Shown here: one piece after another, positions 7,168 to 16,318 of the stretch
Layout of the letters: every line of letters begins with the position of its first letter
Position numbering within the stretch: position 1 is the first letter of the stretch
Assembly (NCBI GenBank): GCA_002401365.1
Contig: NVSW01000010.1
Span: 1 to 21,819 of the forward strand
Direction of reading: 5' to 3'
Source: Piscirickettsiaceae bacterium
GTDB lineage: Bacteria > Pseudomonadota > Gammaproteobacteria > Methylococcales > Cycloclasticaceae
DNA: 21,819 bases
Made by a program: the position numbers and the translations under genes
The notes under the pieces: model-generated
The model's database searches: none
Told to the model about the DNA's origin: nothing
The model's input: the letters and a program-made list of their open reading frames with translations, nothing else

Positions 7168-7196
7168 AAAGTAGACGCTGAATCGCTTTTCGTCAA
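7168..7196 (-). promoter_or_regulatory. Candidate sigma-70 promoter of the tviC-tviB operon
   Basis: On the minus strand TTGACG (7191-7196) and TACTTT (7168-7173) are separated by 17 bp. The -35 matches five of six consensus positions and the -10 matches three. The start site would be near 7161, giving a leader of about 22 nt. No sigma-54 element was found here, which suggests the sugar genes are not controlled in the same way as the operon below. On the plus strand of the same gap I could not settle on a promoter for prsK. Confidence 0.4.
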
Positions 7197-7273
7197 ACCG
7201 TCAGCCCCATAATTTTAACCTATACTTGCTTAACAGCACTATATAAAGGAAAAAATCAACGAGCTTTACAAAT

Positions 7274-9343
7274 ATGGACATTATTTTAACAACCAGCCTT
7301 ACCAGTTATGCGATAGCCTTTTTGGGGTTTTTATCGCTACTCATTATGTTGGCCTTATCATGGAAAGGGCGAATTTATCGCAGTTTACTAATGGCTGCTT
7401 GTTTTGCCTCAATGCTATGGGCTGGTTATATTGCAGTGGCAATGTTAATGCCAAATCCATCTCGCATAACGGGGAATTTTCTTGAACTAATAAGGGACTT
7501 TAGTTGGTTATATTTTTTATATGTCGTGTTACAAAGCCATGATGAAAAAGAGCAGACTAACGTTTCCATCAACAATAACGAGAAACTATTTTTCATTGTA
7601 CTTTTTATAGCCTTACTCGCCTTCCTAAAGTCTGGAAACGATCCCGTTACAACGCTATCAGAACAACAATTCCAATCAATTACGATAACGCTATGGGTCA
7701 TTTTATCCATAATCGGCCTAGTCTTGGTAGAACAAGTATACCGGCATGCCAAACCAGAAGGGCGCTGGGCCATCAAACACCTATGTTTGGGTTTAGGTGG
7801 TTGCTTTGCTTACGATATTTTTTACTATTCTGATGCCTTGCTGTTCAATGCCATAAACCCTAATTTATGGGCTGCTCGTGGCGCCATCAATATTATAGCC
7901 ATACCCCTAATAGCCATTTCCATCAAAAGAAACCCAAAATGGAACACGGGCATTCATGTTTCCAAGCAAATGCTATTTCATTCCGTCACCATTATCGGTA
8001 CGGGCGTTTATTTGCTTGCTATGTCTGGCGTGGGTTATGTCCTAAAATATTACGGTGGTGACTGGGGTGCGACGCTGCAGGCTGTTTTCTTCTTCGGCGC
8101 CATCAGCCTGTTGGTACTGGTACTTTTTTCTGGAAAAATACGTGCAAAAGTCCAAGTATTCCTCAGCAAACATTTTTATAACTTAAAGTACGACTACCGT
8201 GAGGAATGGCTGTCTTTTACAAAACATTTATCCGATGAAAGGTACCCTCTCCCCGACAATTGCACAAATGCTATTTCCAGCCTGCTCAATAGCCCCAGTG
8301 GCTTAATGTGGATTAAACGTGACCAAGCCCACTTTGACATTATTTCGCATTGGAATATGCCCTCTCCCGAGTCCGTTTCATCTCAACATTTTCAACCACT
8401 AAGCGACTACTTTGCTGAACATCACTGGATAATCGATTTAGACGAATACCGAAATAGTCCAAGCACTTATGAAAATATCGACGTTCCAGAATATTTTCTT
8501 AACATCCCTAGCGCATGGCTTCTTATCCCTATTGAGTTCAATAACGACCTCATCGGCATTATGTTGATTGCTCACTCACACAGCCAAAAAGAATTGAACT
8601 GGGAGGATAGAGACTTAATCAAGATGGCTTCTTTTCAAGTTGCTGTTAACCTCTCGCAATATGAAACCAACCGAGCGCTCACACAAGCTCGACAATTTGA
8701 AGCCTTCAATCGTTTATCCGTGTATATCGTCCATGATTTAAAGAATATTTTAGGGCAACTGTCGCTGCTCATTTCTAACGCCGAAAAACACAAGCATAAA
8801 CCTGAATTTATTGATGATGTCATCAGCACCGTCGAAAATTCAGTGACTCGCATGACATCGTTAATGAAACAACTTCGAACCGGTGAAAACGATACATCAC
8901 TAGAGACATTCGAGCTAACACCCCTGCTTCATAACGTCGTATCAAGCCATTCAAAACGCAAACCTTTACCCACCTTACAGTGTAAAGAAGACCTTTCTAT
9001 TTCAGCAAATGCGACCAAATTTGCTACCGTTTTGGGCCATATCGTACAAAACGCTCAAGAAGCCACAGATGATGATGGTTTTGTTGAAATCAGCACAGCA
9101 AAAATACAAAACTCGGCTAGAATTATAATCAAAGATAATGGAACCGGAATGGACGCTAACTTTATTGAAAATAAATTATTCAGCGCTTTCGCATCAACCA
9201 AAGGCCTAACCGGCATGGGCATAGGTATGTTTGAAAGCCGAGAATACATCCGAAAAATTGGTGGCAACATTCAAGTAACCAGCACGCCTGGAAACGGAAC
9301 AACCTTTACATTTACAATGCCATTGGCAGATGAAGAACTATGA
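7274..9343 (+). CDS. prsK: PEP-CTERM system membrane sensor histidine kinase PrsK
   Basis: The 689-residue product has an N-terminal membrane domain of about eight hydrophobic segments (roughly residues 10-290). A GAF-like region follows (about 310-460) and then a kinase core. The phospho-acceptor is His487 in VHDLKN. The N box is VQNAQEA (Asn593), G1 is DNGTGM (621-626) and the F/G2 region is FSAFASTKGLTGMGIGM (636-652). This architecture is that of PrsK, known from comparative genomics to co-occur with PrsR, PrsT and sigma-54 sites before PEP-CTERM genes. It would phosphorylate PrsR in response to an unknown envelope or cytoplasmic signal. Its stop overlaps the prsR start by four bases (ATGA), so the two are co-translated. 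The Shine-Dalgarno is weak. Confidence 0.9.
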   Translation: MDIILTTSLTSYAIAFLGFLSLLIMLALSWKGRIYRSLLMAACFASMLWAGYIAVAMLMPNPSRITGNFLELIRDFSWLYFLYVVLQSHDEKEQTNVSINNNEKLFFIVLFIALLAFLKSGNDPVTTLSEQQFQSITITLWVILSIIGLVLVEQVYRHAKPEGRWAIKHLCLGLGGCFAYDIFYYSDALLFNAINPNLWAARGAINIIAIPLIAISIKRNPKWNTGIHVSKQMLFHSVTIIGTGVYLLAMSGVGYVLKYYGGDWGATLQAVFFFGAISLLVLVLFSGKIRAKVQVFLSKHFYNLKYDYREEWLSFTKHLSDERYPLPDNCTNAISSLLNSPSGLMWIKRDQAHFDIISHWNMPSPESVSSQHFQPLSDYFAEHHWIIDLDEYRNSPSTYENIDVPEYFLNIPSAWLLIPIEFNNDLIGIMLIAHSHSQKELNWEDRDLIKMASFQVAVNLSQYETNRALTQARQFEAFNRLSVYIVHDLKNILGQLSLLISNAEKHKHKPEFIDDVISTVENSVTRMTSLMKQLRTGENDTSLETFELTPLLHNVVSSHSKRKPLPTLQCKEDLSISANATKFATVLGHIVQNAQEATDDDGFVEISTAKIQNSARIIIKDNGTGMDANFIENKLFSAFASTKGLTGMGIGMFESREYIRKIGGNIQVTSTPGNGTTFTFTMPLADEEL

Positions 9344-10692
9344 CCGAAAAATGCTTATTAATTGTTGAAGATGACCCTGGTTTACAAAGCCAATTACGCT
9401 GGTGCTTTGACGATTTTGACGTTGAAATAGCAGGTGACCGGAAACAAGCCATGGAACTTTTTAGGCGACATCACCCCCAAGTTGTAACCCTGGACTTAGG
9501 CTTACCACCCGACCCCGGTGGCGCAACAGAAGGCATCGCAACACTTGAAGAAATCCTATCTTTAGCGCCTGAAACAAAAGTTATTGTTGCTACAGGTAAT
9601 GATGAACGCAGCAATGCCGTAAAAGCCATCGGGCTTGGTGCATTTGATTTTTACCAAAAACCGGTTGAATCCGACATTCTTACCTTAACCGTAGAGCGTG
9701 CTTACCGCGTCTATGAGCTTGAACAAGAGAACAAGAAATTACAACAATTTAAAGGTGGTTCACCACTAAACGGTATCATCGCTAATAGTCCAGAAATGGC
9801 TAAGGTTTGCCGTACTGTCGAAAAAATTGCAGCATCAGATGTCACTACCTTATTATTAGGCGCTAGCGGCACCGGTAAAGAAGTATTTGCCCGAGCATTA
9901 CATGACCTTAGCCCAAGGGCCGGTAACAGAATGGTCGCTATTAATTGCGCCGCTATTCCTGCTAATTTATTAGAAAGTGAGCTGTTCGGCTATGAAAAAG
10001 GCGCTTTCACAGGCGCCAGTAAACAAACCATTGGCAAAATTGAGCACGCGAACGGTGGCACCTTATTTCTCGACGAAATTGGTGATCTTCCTTTCGAGCT
10101 ACAAGCTAAACTACTACGCTTTCTTCAAGAACGCGTCATAGAGCGAATCGGAGGGCGTGAAGAAATCCCCATCGATGTCCGTGTTATTTGCGCGACTCAC
10201 CAAAATATTCAACAACATATTCAACAAGAAAAATTTCGTGAAGATTTATATTATCGTATCAGCGAAGTCACCATCAAAATTCCACCTCTCAATGAAAGAG
10301 ATGGCGATGCATTATTATTGGCTCATGCTTTTCTTGATAAATTTAATGAAGAGTTTAAAAAGCATTTGGGAGGCTTTACGCAAGATGCGATAAATGCCAT
10401 TAACAATCACACCTGGCCTGGAAATGTTCGAGAACTCGAAAGCAAAATTAAACGCGCTGTTATTCTTGCAGACGGTAAAAAAATCACCCCTGAAGACATG
10501 GAGTTAGAAGATATTGACACAAAGTCATTACCTCTTAATCTAAAACAAGTAAAAGATGAGGCTGAAAGTAATGCCGTACGTCGCGCTCTAATGCACCAAC
10601 AATGGAATATTTCCAATACAGCCAAAGCGTTGGGTATCACACGCCCAACACTGTATAGCATTATGGAAAAACATGGCATCAGTGAAGAATAA
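9340..10692 (+). CDS. prsR: PEP-CTERM system sigma-54-dependent response regulator PrsR
   Basis: A 450-residue NtrC-type activator. The receiver domain (1-120) has the acidic pocket Asp11/Asp12, phospho-acceptor Asp52 and Lys107. The AAA+ domain (about 145-375) has Walker A GASGTGKE (174-181), the sigma-54 contact loop GAFTGA (221-226) and Walker B TLFLDEIG (241-248). A Fis-type helix-turn-helix sits at 421-445 (ISNTAKALGITRPTLYS). All key residues are intact, so it should activate RpoN-dependent transcription when phosphorylated by PrsK. Two sigma-54 promoters with shared upstream elements in this window are its likely targets. It sits between prsK (four-base overlap) and a hotdog-fold gene that starts four bases after its stop. 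Confidence 0.92.
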   Translation: MTEKCLLIVEDDPGLQSQLRWCFDDFDVEIAGDRKQAMELFRRHHPQVVTLDLGLPPDPGGATEGIATLEEILSLAPETKVIVATGNDERSNAVKAIGLGAFDFYQKPVESDILTLTVERAYRVYELEQENKKLQQFKGGSPLNGIIANSPEMAKVCRTVEKIAASDVTTLLLGASGTGKEVFARALHDLSPRAGNRMVAINCAAIPANLLESELFGYEKGAFTGASKQTIGKIEHANGGTLFLDEIGDLPFELQAKLLRFLQERVIERIGGREEIPIDVRVICATHQNIQQHIQQEKFREDLYYRISEVTIKIPPLNERDGDALLLAHAFLDKFNEEFKKHLGGFTQDAINAINNHTWPGNVRELESKIKRAVILADGKKITPEDMELEDIDTKSLPLNLKQVKDEAESNAVRRALMHQQWNISNTAKALGITRPTLYSIMEKHGISEE

Positions 10693-10696
10693 TTAA

Positions 10697-11581
10697 ATGA
10701 GTACTCACGTATCAAATATTATTTCGTTTAACGAACCCTTAAAAAAATTCGTATTTGAACAAATTCATCTGGATATAACTCGAAATGCAACGGATGACTT
10801 CAACTTGTTTCACGACAAAAAGAAGTGGCATAACATCACAAATAATCCGTTTAACGGGCCCATTATGCTGGGCTTTCAATTGGAAGCACTTGTTGAAGAT
10901 CAAGTCAAAAAAATCCGCTCTAAAGAAAACATCAGCCCTAACAAGCTTGCCTATAGTAACTACCAATTCAATTTTGCAGGGGCTATCAAACCGGGTGAAC
11001 CATTTGAACTGACTGTAAAAAAAACGCGCCAAGATACAAACAACATCAGCAATAGAATTTGCATTAAAAGCAAAAAACGACTTGTTATTTCAGGTCTAAA
11101 AAAAGACACCTCTAAGCCACTTTACCTGGCAACTGCAGATTTCTCTACATTAAAAGATTTTTCTTCCTTTGAAGACAAAAGCTTGGTATTAGAAGGTAGG
11201 TATTTCCTAAAGAAAAAATACATTACAACCAGTAATGCAAAAAATTATCTTACGGGGTCGCTCGTTGAGCAATCAGACTACATCGATGAGATTGATGATA
11301 AAGTAAATTTTCCCGAGATGTTTCCATGCAGCTTTATTTCCTGTGCATTGTTGGAAAAAGCGAGGCTAGAAGGCTTAGATTTCAGCAAAAACCCTTCCGT
11401 TTATACCCAACATAAAATCAGCATCAATAAAAAGTTAATTGGCAACATTAAGAGTAATGATCCGCTTTACATTTTGATTCAGAACGAACCGTTTAAAAAA
11501 ACGACAGACCTAAATTGTTTTGGCTTAAATCAAGCAAATGAAATTATTTTTAGATCCATTATTTCATTATCTGAAATATAA
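10697..11581 (+). CDS. Double-hotdog protein, MaoC-like hydratase or thioesterase relative
   Basis: The first half of this 294-residue protein has the layout of an R-specific enoyl-CoA hydratase. TDDFNLFHD (32-40) keeps the catalytic-type Asp34 and His39 of the hydratase-2 motif, followed by NGPIMLGF (53-60) and a second conserved strand region at FNFAGAIKPGEPFEL. The second half (about 165-294; FPCSFISCALLEK and SINKKLIGNIKSNDPLYILI) looks like another hotdog repeat without the dyad. It could hydrate or hydrolyse a fatty acyl-CoA or acyl-ACP; the substrate is unknown. It lies four bases after prsR, so it is probably in the same operon, and ends one base from the convergent N-acyltransferase gene. 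The two may serve one acyl pathway, which is inference. Confidence 0.6.
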   Translation: MSTHVSNIISFNEPLKKFVFEQIHLDITRNATDDFNLFHDKKKWHNITNNPFNGPIMLGFQLEALVEDQVKKIRSKENISPNKLAYSNYQFNFAGAIKPGEPFELTVKKTRQDTNNISNRICIKSKKRLVISGLKKDTSKPLYLATADFSTLKDFSSFEDKSLVLEGRYFLKKKYITTSNAKNYLTGSLVEQSDYIDEIDDKVNFPEMFPCSFISCALLEKARLEGLDFSKNPSVYTQHKISINKKLIGNIKSNDPLYILIQNEPFKKTTDLNCFGLNQANEIIFRSIISLSEI

Positions 11582-11582
11582 C

Positions 11583-12836
11583 CTAGTTGGATACGCGTAA
11601 AAGCTGTTCTTGCTCTGCAAGCTCCGCTCTTTTTATTTCAGCATTTGGTTCACATAGAAAACGTACGAAATTTTTACCGTACTCGATATTCCCTTCCATT
11701 CTTTCCATTTCTAGCACAGCCAATACTTCACTTTCTCTAATTTGAGCTTGCTTAGCAATATTTTCAACGCCTATTTTTGCCACACGCACAGTGGGGATTT
11801 TTCTATCAGGCCGAGCACCTTCCCACATTGACCTTAAAGCATATTTCACTCTGCCTGTTTGAGGGGCAAATGAATGAATCATTAAAAACTCATCCGTATC
11901 ACGCACACGTTTGGCAAAGTACTGTAAAAGCTCTAATAATTGCGCGGGATCTTTCTTAGCTTCTTCTAGTAGCTTTGCTTTTTCTATAACAATTAACTCG
12001 GTATTCGTAACGGCTGTTGCTGTTGCAGAACGTTCCCCACCTTCTAGCAAAGCCAATTCACCAAATAATTCGCCTTGCGAGAGATTGGCAAGCACCAATT
12101 CATGGTCTTCTTTATCGTGTTTAGATATAGACACCCAGCCTTGTTCAATAGCATATGCCTCATCAGCCAAATCGTGCTCATGGAACAGAACTTCATTGGG
12201 TTCAAGTAAAATACGGTCTGACAGACTACTGAGCTTCTCAACCCAAAAAGGAGTCAATTTGTTAGAAATATCACCAAAAGCCCAGCCATAAACCAGCGGA
12301 TACGGTGCGGCCATAGGAATGACTTCATCCTGAATATCTTCTACCCATTGAGTTTCACCAATCACCTCAAAACCAATTCTTCCATAAAGTGACAGTGTTT
12401 CTTTCTTAACTGTCACCAGCACATGTGACGCTTTCCAGTTAATCCCCGCGCCAATAGCCGTTTTTAACAAGGCATAAAAAACCTTACGCTTATTTCGCCA
12501 CTCTTTTTTAACAGCCAGCATTCCCGAACTACCAAAAACCGCTTCACTGTTTTCAGCCAGTACTTTTTCTTTAAAAGCATCTATATTGCAATATTCTTCA
12601 ACGGGTAAGCCAATGTCCGTGTCACCATTAATACGGATAGTAGCGATAGGCTCTCCGTTAAAATAAGCAATAACATTTGCTACGCCGGGCACAGCATCGT
12701 AGTGGTCTATAATCCGGCCATGAGGATTTGGCTCTTTACCAAACTTCCCTTCTTCCTTTACATACACGTCGTACCGAAGACGAAATACGTCATCAATCTC
12801 TTTTGCTGTACGTGCTATTTTGATTTTGATTGTCAC
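11583..12836 (-). CDS. N-acyltransferase (FeeM-like GNAT) fused to cyclic-nucleotide-binding and winged-helix domains
   Basis: Residues 1 to about 195 of this 417-residue protein resemble the N-acyl amino acid synthase branch of GNAT enzymes. The signs are RLRYDVYVKEEGKFG near the N-terminus, ATIRI, FGSSGMLAVKKEWRNK (101-116), and LYGRIGFEVIGE near the end of the domain. Such enzymes move a long acyl chain onto an amine, and one branch accompanies exosortase systems. Residues 200-315 are a cyclic-nucleotide-binding domain with an intact phosphate-binding cassette, GELFGELALLEGGERSATATA (Glu260, Arg269). Residues 325-395 look like the CRP-type helix-turn-helix. The start is GTG with AAAGG 11 bases upstream. 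The gene is alone and convergent with the hotdog gene. Activity gated by cAMP, or a dual enzyme/regulator, are both possible. Confidence 0.7.
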   Translation of the reverse strand: MTIKIKIARTAKEIDDVFRLRYDVYVKEEGKFGKEPNPHGRIIDHYDAVPGVANVIAYFNGEPIATIRINGDTDIGLPVEEYCNIDAFKEKVLAENSEAVFGSSGMLAVKKEWRNKRKVFYALLKTAIGAGINWKASHVLVTVKKETLSLYGRIGFEVIGETQWVEDIQDEVIPMAAPYPLVYGWAFGDISNKLTPFWVEKLSSLSDRILLEPNEVLFHEHDLADEAYAIEQGWVSISKHDKEDHELVLANLSQGELFGELALLEGGERSATATAVTNTELIVIEKAKLLEEAKKDPAQLLELLQYFAKRVRDTDEFLMIHSFAPQTGRVKYALRSMWEGARPDRKIPTVRVAKIGVENIAKQAQIRESEVLAVLEMERMEGNIEYGKNFVRFLCEPNAEIKRAELAEQEQLLRVSN

Positions 12837-12880
12837 TAAATATAGCCTTTAATTACCGGAGGAACCTCTGTATACATACT

Positions 12881-12901
12881 TATAAGTCTAGACGACTTAT
12901 A
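12881..12901. repeat. Inverted repeat in the divergent N-acyltransferase/VanZ promoter region
   Basis: TATAAGTC and GACTTATA are perfect 8-bp arms around a 5-bp centre (TAGAC); the inner GTCTAGAC is also a perfect palindrome. It lies 45 bp before the GTG of the acyltransferase gene and 51 bp before the VanZ ATG. It has no T-run, so an operator is more likely than a terminator. I could not match it to a known regulator. Confidence 0.5.
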
Positions 12902-12951
12902 TAGGATTACCGTATTATTAAGCATTAAACACCTACTAGCCCCCTAATTCA

Positions 12952-13344
12952 ATGCTAAGGTTTACCGCACCTATCGTCTATATGTTATGTATTTATTTAC
13001 TTTCATCCATTGCGGGCAATGCAACAGATCCATCGGCAGCCCATTTCGTTTTATCACTCATCCCAAGCTCACTACAAAACTTACTACATATTCCTTTATT
13101 TGCAGGCTTGAGTTTATGCTTCCTTTGGGGATTCAAATCTACTCAGATTAAAACCATACCAAAATATGTCTTAATTTTTATAGCAAGTGTTTGCTTTGCC
13201 GCATTTGACGAATTACACCAAATGTATGTACCCGGAAGATTTGCATCAACATCTGATCTTATATTAGACATCATTGGCGTTACATCAGGATTATTATTAA
13301 ATAAATACAAACCGTTAATACCCGAGTACCAAAAGTCTGTTTAA
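12952..13344 (+). CDS. VanZ-like membrane protein
   Basis: A 130-residue inner-membrane protein with four hydrophobic segments (about 5-22, 43-61, 70-84 and 103-117). It has the VanZ-family signature DELHQMYVPGRFASTSDLILD (86-106). VanZ-like proteins of this size are common in PEP-CTERM and exopolysaccharide loci. Their biochemical role is unknown; the glycopeptide-resistance link of the founding member should not be carried over. The start ATG has no evident Shine-Dalgarno, but there is no better start before the first membrane span. Its stop overlaps that of the convergent prsT gene by four bases (TTAA). Confidence 0.8.
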   Translation: MLRFTAPIVYMLCIYLLSSIAGNATDPSAAHFVLSLIPSSLQNLLHIPLFAGLSLCFLWGFKSTQIKTIPKYVLIFIASVCFAAFDELHQMYVPGRFASTSDLILDIIGVTSGLLLNKYKPLIPEYQKSV

Positions 13345-16112
13345 CTACCCGCTTGTAATTTACTCAATAAATCTTGCGCCTGCTTCTTTTCAGGGAAGTT
13401 AATATCCCTATCGAGTAAAGAAGATAAAGATTTAATGGCTAGCAACCAATCGCCTTTTTTATTGTCTATCATCGCTTTATGATAAATATAGGTTGGGTTA
13501 CCCTGCGACTTATTCAACGCTCGGCCTATAATTTCACTTGCCCTGTCAAGAGAGTCATTCTTTAGCAATACAATAGCTAGAGTATCCAAGGCTGCAGTTG
13601 AATTTGGTGCACTATCTACCAACTTAGTTGCCAGCTCCAATGCTTTTTTCGGATCACTATCTTTTAATTGCCATGCTAAATTATTAAGCGCGACGATATT
13701 CTTTTCATCTTGTTCTAGTATTTTACTGTATTCATTGCTTGCCTTAGCCTCTTCACCTTCCTGAGAATAAAGACTTGCCAACACTATTCGTACCGTTATA
13801 TCTGTTGGGTTATTCTGCAACCAATTTTTAAGGTCACTAAATGCATCCGCTTTTTTGTTGTTAACCCATTTTCTTTGAATAAGCGTCATTAAGTTAGGCG
13901 CTGTCGCTTGTTTTGCGAATGCCCGACTAGATAATTCCATAGCCTCTTGAGTCTTGCCCCGAGATAAAGCAATCTGAGATTTTAAGTTCAAAATTTCAGC
14001 ACTTTCTGCCACGTCTTTATTCAATTGCATTAGCAATCTTTCTGCTTCATCAACCTTCTTTTCTTTAACTAACACTTTCGCTAAAGAAACTTTTACGCCA
14101 ATATTCTTGGGATCAGTTTGTAACAGGCTTTTTAAACGCGTCTCAGCCTTCGCAGTCTGCCCCAAACCATTCATCACCATTGCATCTAGCATTTGTGCCA
14201 TTTTATTTTTAGGCTGCAGCTCGAGCATTTTAATCACCACCGGTTCAGCATCAGAAAATCTACTCAGCGCCAGCAATGCTTGAGCTTTTAGCTCTAGATA
14301 GCCCATAGAATTAGCACTGTCTCTTGAAATACCGCCTAGCGTAACAAGCGTCTTGTCAGCTCTACCATTCTTTAAATGCAATTGACCTAAAAGTATTTTA
14401 GGCCTAAGCGCATTTGGGTGCTTATCAACTATAATGTCCAACTGCTTTTCCACCTCAGACATTTGGTTTAATAATGCCTGTATTTTGGCCTGTTTTAACA
14501 TAACAACTAATGCGCCATTAAATTTCTCATCTACTCTGTCATATGCTTTTTTTGCAACGTCATATTCGCCCTGTTTTACTGCAAAATCACCGTATTCTAG
14601 GCATGCCTTTAATTTCGGACGCTCTAGATCACAAGCTTTTGAAAACGCCTTAATCGCTAACTCATTTTTTTGTTCACTGGCATACAAATTTCCTTCCAAT
14701 AACAACGGTAATGAACTTTCTGGCATGCTTTTCTTTAATTCTGCTATCAATGCTGAAGCTTTATCAGTGTTCTTAAGATTTGTATGCAGCATAACTTCAA
14801 GTGCTTTAGCTTGCTTATCTTTAGGAGCAATCCGTAAGATATTTTCAATTTCTTTTTCGCAAGCAGCATACTGGCCTGCAGATAACAATGTGCTGGCTAA
14901 CTTAATTCTAGCTACTTTGGAATCAGGATTGAGTACAACTAACTTGTTTAATATATTAATACTCTCATCCAGTTTATCTTGCTGGGCTAATGCGGCAGCC
15001 AAAATAATTAATGCTTTTGGGTTTTCTGGCAACGGCCCTAATACTCTTTTAGCTAGTTCTTCTGCTTCTTTCGGTAAATTCTGCTTTAAGCGTATATTGG
15101 CTCTTAGCAAATAGGCATCTGGGTAGCGTTTTTCTTTTGCAAAAAATTGATTAATAAATTGATCTGCCCGTTCAAGTTCCCCTTTTTCTAAATACAATGC
15201 AGCCGCCAAATAAAGTGCTTGAATTGGTGGGTTACCTGCCATAGCCGCTTTATCTATAAAAGGCAGTGCTTTGGTCTTTTTCCCTTGATCTAAATATACT
15301 TTACCTTGCCAATAATTTACGGATGCGTGATCTGGGTTATTTTTAATTAACGGCGTTAATCGATCCTGCGCCAAGATATACTCTTTTTGTAAAACATGAG
15401 TACTCACGAGTTGAAGCAAGATAGGTAAGTTGTTAGGCTTAATTTTATTAGCCTCAATGTAAAACGCTTGTGCCGCCTTAACGTCTTTTTGTTTAAGCTC
15501 AATATCACCTAACAAACTATAAGCATCAACATTACTAGCTTGTTTTTCTAGCAAGCCAATAAGCAGCGTTTTAGCTTCCTTTAATTTACCTGTACGCATT
15601 AATAACCTACTTTTGGCTACAATTAGGTCGTCCAAGTCTTTATGATTGGCTTCGATAGTTTTTATTAGGCTTTCGGCTTCTGTGTATTCGCCTTGGTCAA
15701 CCAGTGCGGTGATTTTAAAACTTTGAAACTTAGCAAGTTCTAAACCACTTAACTCACCTTCTTCCATCCGTAAAAGATCTTCAAATCTCCCTTGTTTTAG
15801 TGACGTTTCTGCTAAGCCTAACGCCCACATACTATTTGGGGCACCAAACTGTTTTAATTTCTCAAATTCTACCGCTGCCAAACCATATTGATCGAGTTGC
15901 AACATTAACTGCCCTAATAAAAGGTGCGCTTGTTGATCTGCTGCATTTAATTTCAGCGCATTTTTAATTTCAATGACAGCAGACCTATTATCTTTTTGCT
16001 CTATAAACGTCCTAGCATTACTCAGGTACTCTGCCCCCGTCAACTCAGCACCACAACCACTAAGCATTAACACAACCAACGTAACTGCTATTACTTTTAA
16101 CTTAACATTCAT
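13341..16112 (-). CDS. prsT: PrsT-type PEP-CTERM system TPR lipoprotein, copy 1
   Basis: A 923-residue protein with a lipoprotein signal peptide ending in the lipobox LSGC (Cys20). The remainder is a long array of tetratricopeptide repeats, for example AHLLLGQLMLQLDQYGLAAVEFEKL near the N-terminus and NNLAWQLKDSDPKKALELATKLV near the C-terminus. Length and architecture fit PrsT, the TPR lipoprotein that co-occurs with PrsK and PrsR. It is probably a periplasmic, lipid-anchored scaffold for export or polysaccharide assembly. A TTG at 16113-16115 is in frame, but the ATG at 16110-16112 has AAGGA six bases upstream and is preferred. No sigma-54 site was found upstream. A second copy lies at 18973-21741. 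Confidence 0.88.
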   Translation of the reverse strand: MNVKLKVIAVTLVVLMLSGCGAELTGAEYLSNARTFIEQKDNRSAVIEIKNALKLNAADQQAHLLLGQLMLQLDQYGLAAVEFEKLKQFGAPNSMWALGLAETSLKQGRFEDLLRMEEGELSGLELAKFQSFKITALVDQGEYTEAESLIKTIEANHKDLDDLIVAKSRLLMRTGKLKEAKTLLIGLLEKQASNVDAYSLLGDIELKQKDVKAAQAFYIEANKIKPNNLPILLQLVSTHVLQKEYILAQDRLTPLIKNNPDHASVNYWQGKVYLDQGKKTKALPFIDKAAMAGNPPIQALYLAAALYLEKGELERADQFINQFFAKEKRYPDAYLLRANIRLKQNLPKEAEELAKRVLGPLPENPKALIILAAALAQQDKLDESINILNKLVVLNPDSKVARIKLASTLLSAGQYAACEKEIENILRIAPKDKQAKALEVMLHTNLKNTDKASALIAELKKSMPESSLPLLLEGNLYASEQKNELAIKAFSKACDLERPKLKACLEYGDFAVKQGEYDVAKKAYDRVDEKFNGALVVMLKQAKIQALLNQMSEVEKQLDIIVDKHPNALRPKILLGQLHLKNGRADKTLVTLGGISRDSANSMGYLELKAQALLALSRFSDAEPVVIKMLELQPKNKMAQMLDAMVMNGLGQTAKAETRLKSLLQTDPKNIGVKVSLAKVLVKEKKVDEAERLLMQLNKDVAESAEILNLKSQIALSRGKTQEAMELSSRAFAKQATAPNLMTLIQRKWVNNKKADAFSDLKNWLQNNPTDITVRIVLASLYSQEGEEAKASNEYSKILEQDEKNIVALNNLAWQLKDSDPKKALELATKLVDSAPNSTAALDTLAIVLLKNDSLDRASEIIGRALNKSQGNPTYIYHKAMIDNKKGDWLLAIKSLSSLLDRDINFPEKKQAQDLLSKLQAGS

Positions 16113-16227
16113 CAATAATCCTTATTTCTTAACTGTTTAAATCGCTTACAAAAATGTAATCCGTCAATCTTAACTTATTTAATCAAACGCCCCTACCTGC
16201 TAATAGTAGTCTATTAAGCACAAATCA

Positions 16228-16256
16228 TTGAGCATTTAGTAACAATAATTAATACT
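16228..16256 (+). promoter_or_regulatory. Candidate sigma-70 promoter of the ThiF-like gene
   Basis: TTGAGC (16228-16233) and AATACT (16251-16256) are separated by 17 bp. The start site would be near 16263, about 56 nt before the ATG. The 206-bp gap between the divergent prsT and ThiF-like genes holds no sigma-54 element. Confidence 0.4.
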
Positions 16257-16318
16257 AAACTATACTTCTGAATATTCAACCTAAATTGATCTCCCATATT
16301 ACATACAGCACCCCCATT

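Noticed and set aside
11911..12291. A 126-codon open frame antisense to the cyclic-nucleotide-binding domain
   Set aside because: Serine-rich shadow of the real gene with no recognisable motif; the minus-strand protein has intact domains here.
12952..13344. VanZ-like gene as a glycopeptide-resistance determinant
   Set aside because: Only family-level similarity to VanZ and no van genes nearby; small VanZ-like proteins are common in exopolysaccharide and PEP-CTERM loci.
14434..15114. A 226-codon open frame antisense to prsT copy 1
   Set aside because: It lies wholly inside the TPR gene on the other strand, its composition (serine, asparagine, phenylalanine and alanine rich) is what reversed TPR codons give, and no family motif is visible.
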